Assembly (NCBI RefSeq): GCF_003129485.1
Contig: NZ_QFFG01000001.1
Coordinates: forward strand, 682,001-746,000
Length of the DNA stretch: 64,000 bases
Direction of reading: 5' to 3'
Source: Polaribacter aquimarinus
GTDB lineage: Bacteria; Bacteroidota; Bacteroidia; Flavobacteriales; Flavobacteriaceae
The notes beneath the pieces were generated by a model, which worked only from the letters and a program-made list of their open reading frames with translations, searched no databases and was not told the origin of the DNA. Positions 41,974 through 51,752 of the stretch are shown here, piece by piece (position 1 is the stretch's first letter; each line of letters begins with the position of its first letter). The translations under genes and the position numbers were made by a program.

Positions 41974-44900
41974 ATGAATACTATTTTTAAAAACTTGTCA
42001 TCTAAAAACGCAGAAAACATTCTTTTACAATGTTATAGTATCGTTGGTACTGCTACAAAACTTCCCGGAGAATTAGATGCTAATTTTAAAATTAAAATTG
42101 ATGGTAAATCGAGTTATATTTTAAAAATTTCACCCGAAAACACGGATTTTGATGAACTTGATTTTCAAGTACAAATGTTATCTCATATTTCTGCAAAAGA
42201 GAAATCTATAAATGCTCCAAGATGTATTCTTGATAAAAATAAAGTCCTTATTTCTAAAATTAGTCTGAATAATAAGAATCACTCCGTTAGACTTTTAACT
42301 TGGATTAATGGCAGAATTTGGAACTCCGTTAACCCCAAATTAAAAGAATTAAACTTTAGTTTGGGAGAAAAAAACGGCAAAATAACTAGAGCTTTATCTG
42401 ATTTTGAACATCCTTTTTCAGAACGAAAATTAGATTGGGATACTGCGCAAGCACTTTGGACAAAAAACTATTTACACCTTTTTTCTTCGGATGAAGAAAA
42501 GGTAGTTTCTTATTTTCTAAATCAATTTGAATCTTTTCAAAAGAGCTATAAAAAGTTAAGAAAATCTGTTGTTCATAATGATGCGAATGACAATAACGTA
42601 CTAGTTTCAGAAAATCTAACAAACCCAAAAGTAAATGCTATTATAGACTTTGGCGATGCTGTAAAAACGCAAATCATTAATGATTTGGCAATTACTTGCG
42701 CTTATGCAATTATGGATACAGAAGATCCTTTAGAAACAAGTTTAGCTATTGTAATAGGCTATCATTCTACTTTTCAATTGGAAGAAAAAGAACTTGAGTT
42801 CTTATACACTTTAATTGGTATTCGATTGGTAATTTCTGTAACTAAATCTGCCATCAACAAAATAGAAAATCCAAAAAACAAGTATTTACTAATCAGCGAA
42901 AAACCTGCTTGGGAAGTTTTGAGAAAATGGAGAACAATTTCAGCTAATTTTGCACATTATAGTTTTAGAAATGCATGTGGGTATACAGCACACCCAAATC
43001 AACAAAAATTCGAAAAATGGGCAAAAGAACAACAAGTTTCTTTATCAGAATTGTTTCCAACTATCAATAGAAATCAAATTCATCATTTAGACTTGAGTGT
43101 TTCTAGCACGTTTACGGGCCATCAAGAAGAGTTTAATAATTTAGATTTATTTCAATTTAAAATTGTACAACTTCAAAAACAAGTCCCAGATAAAATCATT
43201 GCTGGTGGTTATTTAGAACCTCGTGCTTTATATACCTCAACAGAATACGATACCATTGGCAATTATGGAAGACAAAGCAGAAGTATTCATTTAGGCATTG
43301 ATTTTTGGTTGCCAGCAAACACTCCTGTACATGCTTTGTTTGATGGTGAAATAGTTATTGCAGTTAATGATGAAGGTGATAAAGAATATGGAGGATTAAT
43401 TGTGTTGAAACATGAATTAAAAGAACTCACATTTTACACTTTATACGGACACAATACTATAGAAAGCGTTCAGCAACATGCTATTGGTGACCTTATAAAA
43501 AAAGGTGAACAAGTGACTGTATTGGCCAACTATCCTGAAAATGGAAATTGGGCTCCTCACCTACATTTTCAAGTAATGTTGTCTTTATTAGAGTATAAAA
43601 ATGATTTTCCTGGTGTTGGGTATTTTCATCAAATTGATGTCTGGAAAAGTATTTGTCCTAATCCAAATTTATTGTTTAAACTAGCTGGTTTTAAAGAAAA
43701 TTTAATTGATGTTTCTCAGACCATTTTGAATGAACGAAAACAGCATCTTGGTAAAAGCTTAAGTTTACAATATCAGCAACCACTGCACATTGTAAAAGGT
43801 GCTAATCAACATTTGATTGATGCTTTTGGTAACAAATTTTTAGATACTGTAAATAATGTGGCACATGTTGGCCATGAAAATTTTAATGTAGTTAAGGCTG
43901 GTCAACAGCAAATGGCTTTGTTAAACACCAATTCTCGTTATTTGCACAAAAATATTACTACACTCGCCAAAGAACTTTTAGAAACCTTACCCGAAGAGTT
44001 GTCCGTTTTGCATTTTGTAAATTCGGGTAGTGAAGCCAATGAGTTAGCAATTAGAATGATAAAGGCGAATACAAATTCTGATGAAATTATTGCGTCTGAA
44101 CACGGTTATCATGGTAACACAAACAAAACCATTGCTATTTCTTCTTATAAGTTTGATGGAAAAGGAGGAAAAGGTAAACCACAAAACACACATATTTTTC
44201 CAATTCCTGATACTTTTCGAGGAAAATACCGAGGAGAAGATATTGCAAAAAAATATGCGAAAGAAGTGCAACTTCTTATTGATAAAATTCATAAACAACA
44301 TAAAAAAGTAGGTGGTTTTATTATTGAACCTATTATTTCTTGTGGTGGTCAAATTGAATTACCTCAAGGCTTTCTAAAAGAAGTATATCAAAAAATTAAA
44401 AACGCAGGTGGTTTGTGTATTTCTGATGAAGTTCAAGTTGGTGTGGGAAGAATGGGAAAAACCTTTTGGGGATTTCAATTTCACGATGTCGTTCCAGACA
44501 TTGTAACCATTGGAAAACCCTTAGGAAATGGACATCCTATTGCTGCTGTGGCCTGTACCAAAAAAGTTGCTGAAAAATTTGCCAACGGTATGGAGTTCTT
44601 TAACACATTTGGGGGAAACCCAGTTTCCTGTGCGATTGCTAATGAAGTTTTAAAAGAAGTTAAGAGAAAAAAATTACAAGAAAATGCTTTAAAAGTGGGT
44701 GAGTATTTAAAATCTGAATTACAAAATTTGACTAAAAAATATACAATTATTGGTGATGTGAGAGGACAAGGTTTATTTTTAGGTTTTGAATTGGTCAATA
44801 AAAACTTAAATCCTCTATCAGAAAAAACAGATTACTTAATTAATAGAATGAAATATTATGGAATTTTAATGAGTTCAGATGGACCAGATCGTAATGTTAT

Positions 44901-45000
44901 CAAAATAAAACCACCTTTAACCTTTACTCTAGAAAATGCTAAAGAAGTTATTTTTTACTTAGAAAAAGTTTTTGATGAAGACTTTATGAAACATAACTAA
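41974..45000 (+). CDS. APH kinase - M23 peptidase - class III aminotransferase fusion
   Basis: A 1008-residue three-domain protein. An APH/choline-kinase-like phosphotransferase occupies ~15-330 (H201, N202, D203 in HNDANDNN; D225 in IIDFGDA). An M23 domain occupies ~430-575 with all metal residues: H439 and D443 in HLGID, H493 in YGH, H529 and H531 in HLHF. A PLP-dependent class III aminotransferase occupies ~600-1008 (NSGSEANEL, EHGYHGNT, Schiff-base Lys848 in TIGKPLGNG). The outer domains resemble hydroxylysine kinase and the phosphoethanolamine/phospho-hydroxylysine phospho-lyase, suggesting phosphorylation then elimination of an amino alcohol. No signal peptide is visible despite the M23 domain. 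Confidence 0.9.
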   Translation: MNTIFKNLSSKNAENILLQCYSIVGTATKLPGELDANFKIKIDGKSSYILKISPENTDFDELDFQVQMLSHISAKEKSINAPRCILDKNKVLISKISLNNKNHSVRLLTWINGRIWNSVNPKLKELNFSLGEKNGKITRALSDFEHPFSERKLDWDTAQALWTKNYLHLFSSDEEKVVSYFLNQFESFQKSYKKLRKSVVHNDANDNNVLVSENLTNPKVNAIIDFGDAVKTQIINDLAITCAYAIMDTEDPLETSLAIVIGYHSTFQLEEKELEFLYTLIGIRLVISVTKSAINKIENPKNKYLLISEKPAWEVLRKWRTISANFAHYSFRNACGYTAHPNQQKFEKWAKEQQVSLSELFPTINRNQIHHLDLSVSSTFTGHQEEFNNLDLFQFKIVQLQKQVPDKIIAGGYLEPRALYTSTEYDTIGNYGRQSRSIHLGIDFWLPANTPVHALFDGEIVIAVNDEGDKEYGGLIVLKHELKELTFYTLYGHNTIESVQQHAIGDLIKKGEQVTVLANYPENGNWAPHLHFQVMLSLLEYKNDFPGVGYFHQIDVWKSICPNPNLLFKLAGFKENLIDVSQTILNERKQHLGKSLSLQYQQPLHIVKGANQHLIDAFGNKFLDTVNNVAHVGHENFNVVKAGQQQMALLNTNSRYLHKNITTLAKELLETLPEELSVLHFVNSGSEANELAIRMIKANTNSDEIIASEHGYHGNTNKTIAISSYKFDGKGGKGKPQNTHIFPIPDTFRGKYRGEDIAKKYAKEVQLLIDKIHKQHKKVGGFIIEPIISCGGQIELPQGFLKEVYQKIKNAGGLCISDEVQVGVGRMGKTFWGFQFHDVVPDIVTIGKPLGNGHPIAAVACTKKVAEKFANGMEFFNTFGGNPVSCAIANEVLKEVKRKKLQENALKVGEYLKSELQNLTKKYTIIGDVRGQGLFLGFELVNKNLNPLSEKTDYLINRMKYYGILMSSDGPDRNVIKIKPPLTFTLENAKEVIFYLEKVFDEDFMKHN

Positions 45001-45049
45001 AATAGAATTCTTACATTTATAAAACTTAAACGACAATCAATAAAAAACA

Positions 45050-48000
45050 ATGTATAAAAATATATTCTTATTACTGCTACTCTTTGTATCATTTCAAATT
45101 AGCGCTCAAAAAAAAGTTGAAAAACCAAAAAAATGGAATGTTAATAATCCACATGAAAACTGGTTGTATGAAACTTTTCAGCTGAATACCGATGAGGGAA
45201 CTTGGATGAATTTAGATGTTTCTCCTGATGGAAAAACCATTGTTTTTGATTTGTTAGGGAATATTTATAAAATGCCTATTTCTGGAGGAACAACAACTGT
45301 TTTACGTTCGGGTTTAGCTTTTGAAGTTCAGCCTAGATTTAGCCCTAATGGAAAATACATTTCTTTTACAAGTGATGCAGAAGGAGGGAATAATATTTGG
45401 GTAATGACAGCTGATGGTAAAAATGCAAAATCCATTACAAAAGAAAAATACAGATTACTCAATAACGCTGTTTGGACACCAGATGGTAAATCTCTAGTAG
45501 CCAGAAAACACTACACATCTCAACGTTCTGTGGGTGCTGGAGAAATGTGGCAATATCCTCTTTCTGGAACTGCTGGATTACGATTAACCAAAAGAAAAAA
45601 CGACCAACAAGATGTGAATGACCCTTCTATTTCTTCTGATGGAAAGTATTTATATTATGCAGAAGACATGTATCCTGGAGGATATTTCCAATACAACAAG
45701 GATCCAAATAAACAGATTTATGTTATCAATCAATATAATTTTGAAACAGGAAAAACTGAAAGAATTACTGGAGGTCCTGGTGGAGCAGCAAGACCCGTTG
45801 TTTCTAAAGACGGAAAGTTATTAGCATTTGTAAAACGAGTAAGAACAAAAACGGTTTTATACATTCATGAGTTAGAAACCGGAAAAGAATACCCTATTTA
45901 TGATGATTTAAGTAAAGATCAAAGTGAAGCTTGGGCAGTTTTTGGTGTGTATCCTCATTTTGCTTGGTTACCGAACAATAAAGACATTGTTTTTTGGAGT
46001 CAAGGAAAAATTAACAGTATAAATATCGATTCTAAAGAGGTTACAAACATTCCTTTTCAGGTAGATCAAGAGGTGAAATTAGCGAAAACACATCGTGTAA
46101 AAAGAGAAGTTTTCAGTACTGAATTCAGCTCTAAAATGATTAAGGATGCTCAGACTTCTCCTGATGAAAAAACACTTGTTTTTACTGCCTTAGGTCATCT
46201 TTACAAGAAATCTTTACCAAACGGAATACCAACAAGAATAACTAATTTAACTGATTTTGAAGCAGAACCAAGTTTCTCTGCTGATGGGAATGCTATTTTA
46301 TTTGTAAGTTGGAATGATGAAAAGTTGGGAAGTATTTACAAAGTAAATTTAGATGGTTCTGGTTTGATAAAAATCACCAATAAAAAAGGAATTTACAGGA
46401 CTCCAAAATATAATAATGCAAATACTAAAATTGTTTACAGAAAAGAATCTGGAAATGGTGATCAAGGATATGATTATACTAAAAAAACTGGAATTTATAT
46501 CGTAAATACTGATGGAACATCACCTAAAAGAATCTCTAAAACTGGAGAATTCCCTATGTTTTCTTCAGATGACAAACGTATTTTCTTTCAAACTGGAGGT
46601 TCATTTTTTGGAGGATTAACTAAAAAATTAAAAAGTGTAGATTTAAATGGAAAAGAAGAAAAAAGTCATTTTTCTTCAAAATTAGCAAACAGATTAGTTC
46701 CCAGTCCAAACAATAATTGGATTGCTTTTATACACTTGCATAAATTGTATGTTGCTCCTTTTGTAATGAATGGTAGTGAAATTAATTTAGACCAAAAAAC
46801 AAAATCATTTAATGTAGAAAGCTTAGATGAAAATGCTGGAATTAACCTGCATTGGAGTGCTGATAACAAAAAAGTATTTTGGACTTTAGGAGATGAATAC
46901 GCTACTAAATCAATTGTTAACAACACCACAAACCCGTTTGCAAAAACAAATTTAGACCCTGACAAAAAACCTACTATCAAAATTAATTTAGTAACAAAAT
47001 CTGATGTTCCTGAAGGTAGAATTGCTTTCAAGAATGTAAGAATTATTACCATGGAAGGTGACGAAATCATAGAAGACGGAACTATCGTAATTCACAAAAA
47101 TAAAATTGAGCAAATAGGTAAAAGAAGAAAAATAAAAATTCCTACTGATGCAAAGGTTTATGACCTAAAAGGGAAAACAATTATGCCTGGTATTGTTGAT
47201 GTTCATGCGCATGTTGGTGCTTTTAGAAATGGTTTAAGCACACAGAAACATTGGCAATTTTATGCCAATTTAGCTTTTGGAGTTACTACTTCTCATGACC
47301 CTTCTGTACATACAGCTGCAGCTTTTACCTTAGAAGAATTACAAAAAAGTGGAAATTTGGTTGGTCCTAGAATGTTTTCGACTGGGTTTATTTTATACGG
47401 AGCTGAAGGCGATTTTAAAGCTGTGGTAAACAATTTAGATGATGCACGTTTTGCCATTTCAAGAACGAAAGCTTTTGGCGCTAAATCCATCAAAAGTTAC
47501 AACCAACCAAGAAGAGAACAACGTCAACAAATTATGCAAGCTGCTAGAGAGCAAAAAGTAAATGTGGTTCCAGAAGGAGGTTCTAACTTTTATGCAAATA
47601 TGAGTATGATTTTTGATGGACATACAGGTATTGAACATAATATCCCTGTAAACCCTGTTTATAAAGATGTATTATCTCTTTGGAAAAATAGTGAAACTGG
47701 TTACACACCTACATTAATTGTAAATTATGGAGGAATGAATGGAGAGTTTGAATGGTATCAAAAAATGAAGGTTTGGGAGAACAAAACTTTACTGAAATAC
47801 ACCCCAAGATACATTATTGATACGCGTTCTAGACATAGAACTATGGTTCCAGAAGAAGAGTATAAAAACGGCCATATTTTAACATCAGAAACAGTTACTG
47901 AATTGGCAAAAGAAGGTGTAAAAGTAAATCTAGGTGCACATGGACAATTACAAGGATTGGGAGCACACTGGGAATTATGGATGTTGCAACAAGGTGGATT

Positions 48001-48328
48001 ATCGAACCATGAAGCATTAAAAGCTGCTACAATAAATGGAGCAGATTATATTGGTGTTGCTAATGAAATTGGATCTTTAAAAAAAGGAAAATTAGCCGAT
48101 TTAATTATTCTTGATAAAAATCCTTTAGAAGATATTAAAAATTCTAATTCTGTTATTTTTACAATGATAAACGGTCGTTTGTATGATGTAGATACGATGA
48201 ATGAAATTGGAAATTACGATAAAAAAAGAAGCAAATTCTATTTTGAACAAAATGGTTACAATCAAGGTATGCCTTTGAATTCTCAAACCAATAGTTTCTT
48301 AATTCCAAGATGTAGTTGTCATGAATAG
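45050..48328 (+). CDS. Exported amidohydrolase with N-terminal TolB-like beta-propeller
   Basis: A 1092-residue protein with signal peptide (MYKNIFLLLLLFVSFQISA). At ~40-640 are repeated WD40-like/TolB blades (LDVSPDGKTIVFDLLGNIYK, RFSPNGKYISFTSDAEGGNN, FSADGNAILFVSWND). At ~660-1080 is an amidohydrolase with GIVDVHAHVG (metal His ~718/720), GHTGIEHNIPV, NLGAHGQLQGLG and KKGKLADLIIL. These proteins are usually annotated as amidohydrolase or Xaa-Pro dipeptidase-like and act in the periplasm; the substrate is not known. Likely monocistronic. Confidence 0.85.
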   Translation: MYKNIFLLLLLFVSFQISAQKKVEKPKKWNVNNPHENWLYETFQLNTDEGTWMNLDVSPDGKTIVFDLLGNIYKMPISGGTTTVLRSGLAFEVQPRFSPNGKYISFTSDAEGGNNIWVMTADGKNAKSITKEKYRLLNNAVWTPDGKSLVARKHYTSQRSVGAGEMWQYPLSGTAGLRLTKRKNDQQDVNDPSISSDGKYLYYAEDMYPGGYFQYNKDPNKQIYVINQYNFETGKTERITGGPGGAARPVVSKDGKLLAFVKRVRTKTVLYIHELETGKEYPIYDDLSKDQSEAWAVFGVYPHFAWLPNNKDIVFWSQGKINSINIDSKEVTNIPFQVDQEVKLAKTHRVKREVFSTEFSSKMIKDAQTSPDEKTLVFTALGHLYKKSLPNGIPTRITNLTDFEAEPSFSADGNAILFVSWNDEKLGSIYKVNLDGSGLIKITNKKGIYRTPKYNNANTKIVYRKESGNGDQGYDYTKKTGIYIVNTDGTSPKRISKTGEFPMFSSDDKRIFFQTGGSFFGGLTKKLKSVDLNGKEEKSHFSSKLANRLVPSPNNNWIAFIHLHKLYVAPFVMNGSEINLDQKTKSFNVESLDENAGINLHWSADNKKVFWTLGDEYATKSIVNNTTNPFAKTNLDPDKKPTIKINLVTKSDVPEGRIAFKNVRIITMEGDEIIEDGTIVIHKNKIEQIGKRRKIKIPTDAKVYDLKGKTIMPGIVDVHAHVGAFRNGLSTQKHWQFYANLAFGVTTSHDPSVHTAAAFTLEELQKSGNLVGPRMFSTGFILYGAEGDFKAVVNNLDDARFAISRTKAFGAKSIKSYNQPRREQRQQIMQAAREQKVNVVPEGGSNFYANMSMIFDGHTGIEHNIPVNPVYKDVLSLWKNSETGYTPTLIVNYGGMNGEFEWYQKMKVWENKTLLKYTPRYIIDTRSRHRTMVPEEEYKNGHILTSETVTELAKEGVKVNLGAHGQLQGLGAHWELWMLQQGGLSNHEALKAATINGADYIGVANEIGSLKKGKLADLIILDKNPLEDIKNSNSVIFTMINGRLYDVDTMNEIGNYDKKRSKFYFEQNGYNQGMPLNSQTNSFLIPRCSCHE

Positions 48329-48332
48329 TTAT

Positions 48333-48884
48333 TTATTTCTTTGGATAAATCACAGTATCTAAAGGAATATCATATTTATTAATCTCTGAAATTTTAGAAA
48401 TAGGTTTAAAGAAATTTACACCTATTTTTTTACAATCTTCTCTACAATTGCTTAAAAATCGATCATAAAAACCTTTTCCATAACCCACTCTATAATTGTT
48501 TTTATCAGAAATTAAGAGAGGTACAAATACCAAGTCCAATTCTTTTTCTGAAATTGGAACTGCATTTTTAGGTTCTGGAATTCCGTATGTATTGGTTTTT
48601 ATTTCTGTATCTTCTTCTAAAATAAAATGTGATAAAGTATTTTGGCTAAAATTACTTTTTGAAACTACAATTTGTTTGTTTTGTTCTCTAAAATAATCAA
48701 TTATAGGTTGCGTATCGATTTCTTTAAACTTTTTTAACGTTAGAAATAAATGTATATTTTCTACTTGCGAAATCTCTAAATCATAAATTTGCTGATAGAT
48801 ACTTTCTTGTAAATTTTGAATCTCATCAAAAGTTAATTCGTTTCTCTTTTGCTTGTAAATATTTCTAAGTTCAAGTTTTTTCAC
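48333..48884 (-). CDS. 5-formyltetrahydrofolate cyclo-ligase
   Basis: A 183-residue protein with the family's ATP-binding motif RVGYGKGFYDRFLSN near 131-145 and N-terminal LRNIYKQKRNEL. It converts 5-formyl-THF to 5,10-methenyl-THF with ATP, part of one-carbon metabolism. The segment YGIPEP and VFVPLLISDKNNYRVGYG are as expected. The MmcQ/YjbR gene ends one base before its start codon, so the two form an operon. Converges with the amidohydrolase gene. Confidence 0.93.
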   Translation of the reverse strand: MKKLELRNIYKQKRNELTFDEIQNLQESIYQQIYDLEISQVENIHLFLTLKKFKEIDTQPIIDYFREQNKQIVVSKSNFSQNTLSHFILEEDTEIKTNTYGIPEPKNAVPISEKELDLVFVPLLISDKNNYRVGYGKGFYDRFLSNCREDCKKIGVNFFKPISKISEINKYDIPLDTVIYPKK

Positions 48885-48885
48885 T

Positions 48886-49254
48886 CTATAATTTTTCTAG
48901 TTCAATCTTAGCTTTTTTAGTCAAACCTTTTACAACCAAATTATAAGAATGGTTAATGAGTTCTTTAACCAAATCGTCTGAAACATCACTGGTGTTTACG
49001 TTAACAGTATTCCAATGTTTTTTACTCATATGAAAACCTGGATTGACACCTTCATAATCTGCACGCAATTCTTCAGATTTTTCTGGATCACATTTTAAAT
49101 TGATACTTTCTTCTCCTCTTTCCCACCTGTCTAAACCTGATAGCGCAAACATCTTATTCATCACTTTAAAAACCAGCGTAACATCATCAAAAGGAAAATG
49201 TTCTGTTACACCTTTTTTTGTAATGCAAAAATCTCTTAACTGCTCAATATTCAT
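48886..49254 (-). CDS. MmcQ/YjbR family protein
   Basis: A 122-residue protein of the MmcQ/YjbR (CyaY-like fold, proposed DNA-binding) family: LRDFCITKKGVTEHFPFDDVTLVFKV in pieces, INLKCDPEKSEELR, PGFHMSKKHWNTV and LINHSYNLVVKGL. The biochemical function of the family is not established. First gene of a two-gene operon with the folate cyclo-ligase. Confidence 0.9.
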   Translation of the reverse strand: MNIEQLRDFCITKKGVTEHFPFDDVTLVFKVMNKMFALSGLDRWERGEESINLKCDPEKSEELRADYEGVNPGFHMSKKHWNTVNVNTSDVSDDLVKELINHSYNLVVKGLTKKAKIELEKL

Positions 49255-49299
49255 TTTTAAAAAGTATCTTTATAAACCAAATCTACAATTATTTTCAAT

Positions 49300-50280
49300 A
49301 TGGAAAAGGAATTTTTAAAACATACTTCTCTCATTACATATTCTGCGGAAAATTACCAGAAAAATAGTTTTGATACTATTTCTGAAATTATTTTGAGTAA
49401 TAAAACGCAAACTATTGAATGGCTAAACACCTATGGAAATAAATACACTGAAATTTTTAAAACCATAGTTTCTAAGAACAAGTTAGATGATTTTTTAATG
49501 AAGTTATTTATGAATCAAGAGCATTCTAACAAAGTAATTTTATTAGATGATTTGGTTTTTATTTCTACACGTGTCTTAATTACCAAGAGCGAAGTTTTAG
49601 ATTCTGAACAAATGCTTTTTGTAGTTTCTTCTAGTTATTTATGGAGTATTCAAGAAAAAGAAGGCGATTACTTTGATTGGATTCGTGAGCGTTTAGAAGG
49701 CAATAAGGGAATTGTGAGAAAGAAAAAAACTGACTATTTATTGTTTTTACTCTTAGAATCTATTATTGACAACTACCAAGAAACGTATCAGAAATATGCT
49801 GATTTAAGTGCAGATAAGTTAGATTCCTCAAACATAAAACCCACACCAGAATTTACTGCTGCCGTAGAAAAAAGAAAGCAAGAATTATTCAGTTTTAAAA
49901 AAGCAACATTAAGTTTACGAGATACAATTATAAAACTAGAGAAAATAGAAATTGATAATTTTGATGTAAAATATTTTAGCGAATTAAAAGAGCAAACTAA
50001 TAATTTGATTTCTAATATCGATTTTGAATTACAAGAACTAGAAAGTAAAATCAATTTGATTTTCAGTATTCAAGGTCATCGTTTAAATGAAGTAATGAAA
50101 ACCTTGACAATTCTTTCTGTTATCTTTATTCCATTGACTTTTTTAGCAGGTATTTATGGGATGAATTTCGAAAACATACCCGAACTAAAATTTAAATATG
50201 GCTATTTTATTTTACTCGGAATTATGGTTTTAGTAACTATCATTTCTGTTTGGTATTTTAAACGTAAGAAATGGTTTTAG
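49300..50280 (+). CDS. corA: CorA-family magnesium/divalent cation transporter
   Basis: A 326-residue protein with an N-terminal cytoplasmic domain, a long helical region (~195-265) and two C-terminal membrane helices. The pore signature GMN is in FLAGIYGMNFENIPEL, ~285-300. The GMN loop and the basic tail YFKRKKWF are diagnostic. It forms a pentameric Mg2+ (or Co2+/Ni2+) channel. A small membrane protein gene starts directly after its stop codon. Confidence 0.95.
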   Translation: MEKEFLKHTSLITYSAENYQKNSFDTISEIILSNKTQTIEWLNTYGNKYTEIFKTIVSKNKLDDFLMKLFMNQEHSNKVILLDDLVFISTRVLITKSEVLDSEQMLFVVSSSYLWSIQEKEGDYFDWIRERLEGNKGIVRKKKTDYLLFLLLESIIDNYQETYQKYADLSADKLDSSNIKPTPEFTAAVEKRKQELFSFKKATLSLRDTIIKLEKIEIDNFDVKYFSELKEQTNNLISNIDFELQELESKINLIFSIQGHRLNEVMKTLTILSVIFIPLTFLAGIYGMNFENIPELKFKYGYFILLGIMVLVTIISVWYFKRKKWF

Positions 50281-50538
50281 ATGAAAAAATTAAGTAAACG
50301 TGAAAAAGAGGAAATAGCTAGGAAAAAAGATTCTAGATATACAACTTGGTTTTGTTTCATTTTTGGAATTATATTTTCAATTGGTGGATTAAAAAGGTGG
50401 TTTTCTGATGATATTAGTATTCAAATGAGCTCAAGAACAAACTATCCAATTTTAAGTAATGGACTGTATCCAACAATTATAGGTCTAGTGTTTGTAGTTA
50501 TTGGATTTTATAGAATGTTCTTTATTAAAAAACCTTAA
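50281..50538 (+). CDS. Small two-helix membrane protein downstream of corA
   Basis: An 85-residue protein with a charged N-terminus (KKLSKREKEEIARKKDSRY) and two hydrophobic stretches (TTWFCFIFGIIFSIGGL at ~22-38; LYPTIIGLVFVVIGFYRMFF at ~62-82). It begins immediately after the corA stop, so it is probably co-translated. I do not recognise a family. Confidence 0.65.
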   Translation: MKKLSKREKEEIARKKDSRYTTWFCFIFGIIFSIGGLKRWFSDDISIQMSSRTNYPILSNGLYPTIIGLVFVVIGFYRMFFIKKP

Positions 50539-50566
50539 TTTTAAATTTATATAATTTTCAAAAAAA

Positions 50567-50803
50567 TTATAAATCTTTTTTTTGTTTTAACAATTCAAAT
50601 AAAAAATACAGTAGACCTAAAATACCAAAAAGTAATAAAAACCATTTTCCAATATAAATTAGAATTAAAATACCTAAACCTTTAGATGATTGGCTTTCTT
50701 GAATCATTACCAAAGTAGCATTAATTCTTTCAGAATTCATAACTAAATAATATAACAGTAATGATGTTATAGAAAGTGTAATAAGTTTTAAATATTTACT
50801 CAT
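50567..50803 (-). CDS. Small two-helix membrane protein
   Basis: A 78-residue protein with hydrophobic segments at ~6-22 (LITLSITSLLLYYLVMN) and ~43-70 (LGILILIYIGKWFLLLFGIL), ending in a basic tail. It overlaps the alpha/beta-hydrolase gene upstream by 8 nt, so it belongs to that operon. No family recognised. Confidence 0.65.
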   Translation of the reverse strand: MSKYLKLITLSITSLLLYYLVMNSERINATLVMIQESQSSKGLGILILIYIGKWFLLLFGILGLLYFLFELLKQKKDL

Positions 50804-51752
50804 TCAAAAACTCTTTCAAAAACCCCTTCAAAACAATCAAACTCTCTTCAGGATTTTCTTCCATAGGAACGTGACCTGAATTTTCTAAAATTACTAATTT
50901 TGAGTTTGGTAAAATGCTATCCATACGTTTTCCATTGTTTAAAGGAATCCAATTGTCTTTTGCTCCCCAAAGTAATAATATGGGTGTTTTTACACTTTTT
51001 AGTTTTTCTAAATTTGCTTTAGAACCTAATTTAAAATCCATTTTAGCTCTATCAATAAACGCTTGTCTATTGCCAACTCTTAATGCCATTTTATGATAAC
51101 GTGTAATCAATTCATCAGTAATTTTTGAATCATCAGCATACACTTCTTTCATGTTTTTTTTGATGAAAAACTTAGGTGTTACATACAAAAACAAATCACT
51201 TAAAACAGGTGTTTTTGCTATTTTAAAAACTGCAGGTTGAGGTTTGTTTGTTGGTAATCCGCTTGCGTCTACTAAAATAAGTTTTACAACTTTATCAGGA
51301 TTTTCAGCGGTATAATTCCAAGCAATATTTCCTCCTAAAGAATTACCTGCTAAATGAAATTTAGTAACTTTTACTTTCTCTAAAAATTGATGTAAAAAGC
51401 TAGTGTAAGATTTTATAGAATAATCAGCAGTTTTGTTTGGACCAGTAAGTCCAAATGCTGGCAAGTCCATTCTAATAATTCTGTTAGTTTTTTTGAGTTC
51501 TTTTGTCCAAGCATTCCAAGTGTGTAAAGAAGACGCCGTTCCGTGAACTAAGACAATTGGGAATCCTTTTCCTTCATCTCTATAATGCACTTGCATTTCA
51601 TCTATTTCAATAAATTTCGAATGCTCATTAGCATATTCTTTTTTTAAATCTTCAACAGAAATATCATAATAAATTACTCCTTTAATCAATAATAAAAGTA
51701 CAATAAGAAGGGTGTAGAGTATGTATTTTTTCTTATTGCTTTTTTTCATCAA
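50796..51752 (-). CDS. Membrane-anchored alpha/beta hydrolase
   Basis: A 318-residue protein with an N-terminal anchor helix (~10-27) and an alpha/beta-hydrolase fold. The oxyanion HG is at 70-71 (VLVHGTASS), nucleophile Ser138 in the elbow GNSLGG, the Asp loop in LLWGAKDNWIP and catalytic His in LENSGHVPMEE. Substrate not predictable; esterase or C-C hydrolase-like. The upstream cyclase-family gene overlaps its start by 4 nt, suggesting coupled translation. Confidence 0.88.
   Translation of the reverse strand: MMKKSNKKKYILYTLLIVLLLLIKGVIYYDISVEDLKKEYANEHSKFIEIDEMQVHYRDEGKGFPIVLVHGTASSLHTWNAWTKELKKTNRIIRMDLPAFGLTGPNKTADYSIKSYTSFLHQFLEKVKVTKFHLAGNSLGGNIAWNYTAENPDKVVKLILVDASGLPTNKPQPAVFKIAKTPVLSDLFLYVTPKFFIKKNMKEVYADDSKITDELITRYHKMALRVGNRQAFIDRAKMDFKLGSKANLEKLKSVKTPILLLWGAKDNWIPLNNGKRMDSILPNSKLVILENSGHVPMEENPEESLIVLKGFLKEFLNE

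Noticed and set aside
44044..44352. Overlapping frames on both strands in the aminotransferase domain
   Set aside because: The sense aminotransferase motifs run uninterrupted through this stretch; the other frames are shadows of AT-rich coding DNA.
46666..47070. Minus-strand open frame of 134 codons inside the amidohydrolase gene
   Set aside because: Antisense to the linker between propeller and amidohydrolase; no recognisable domain.
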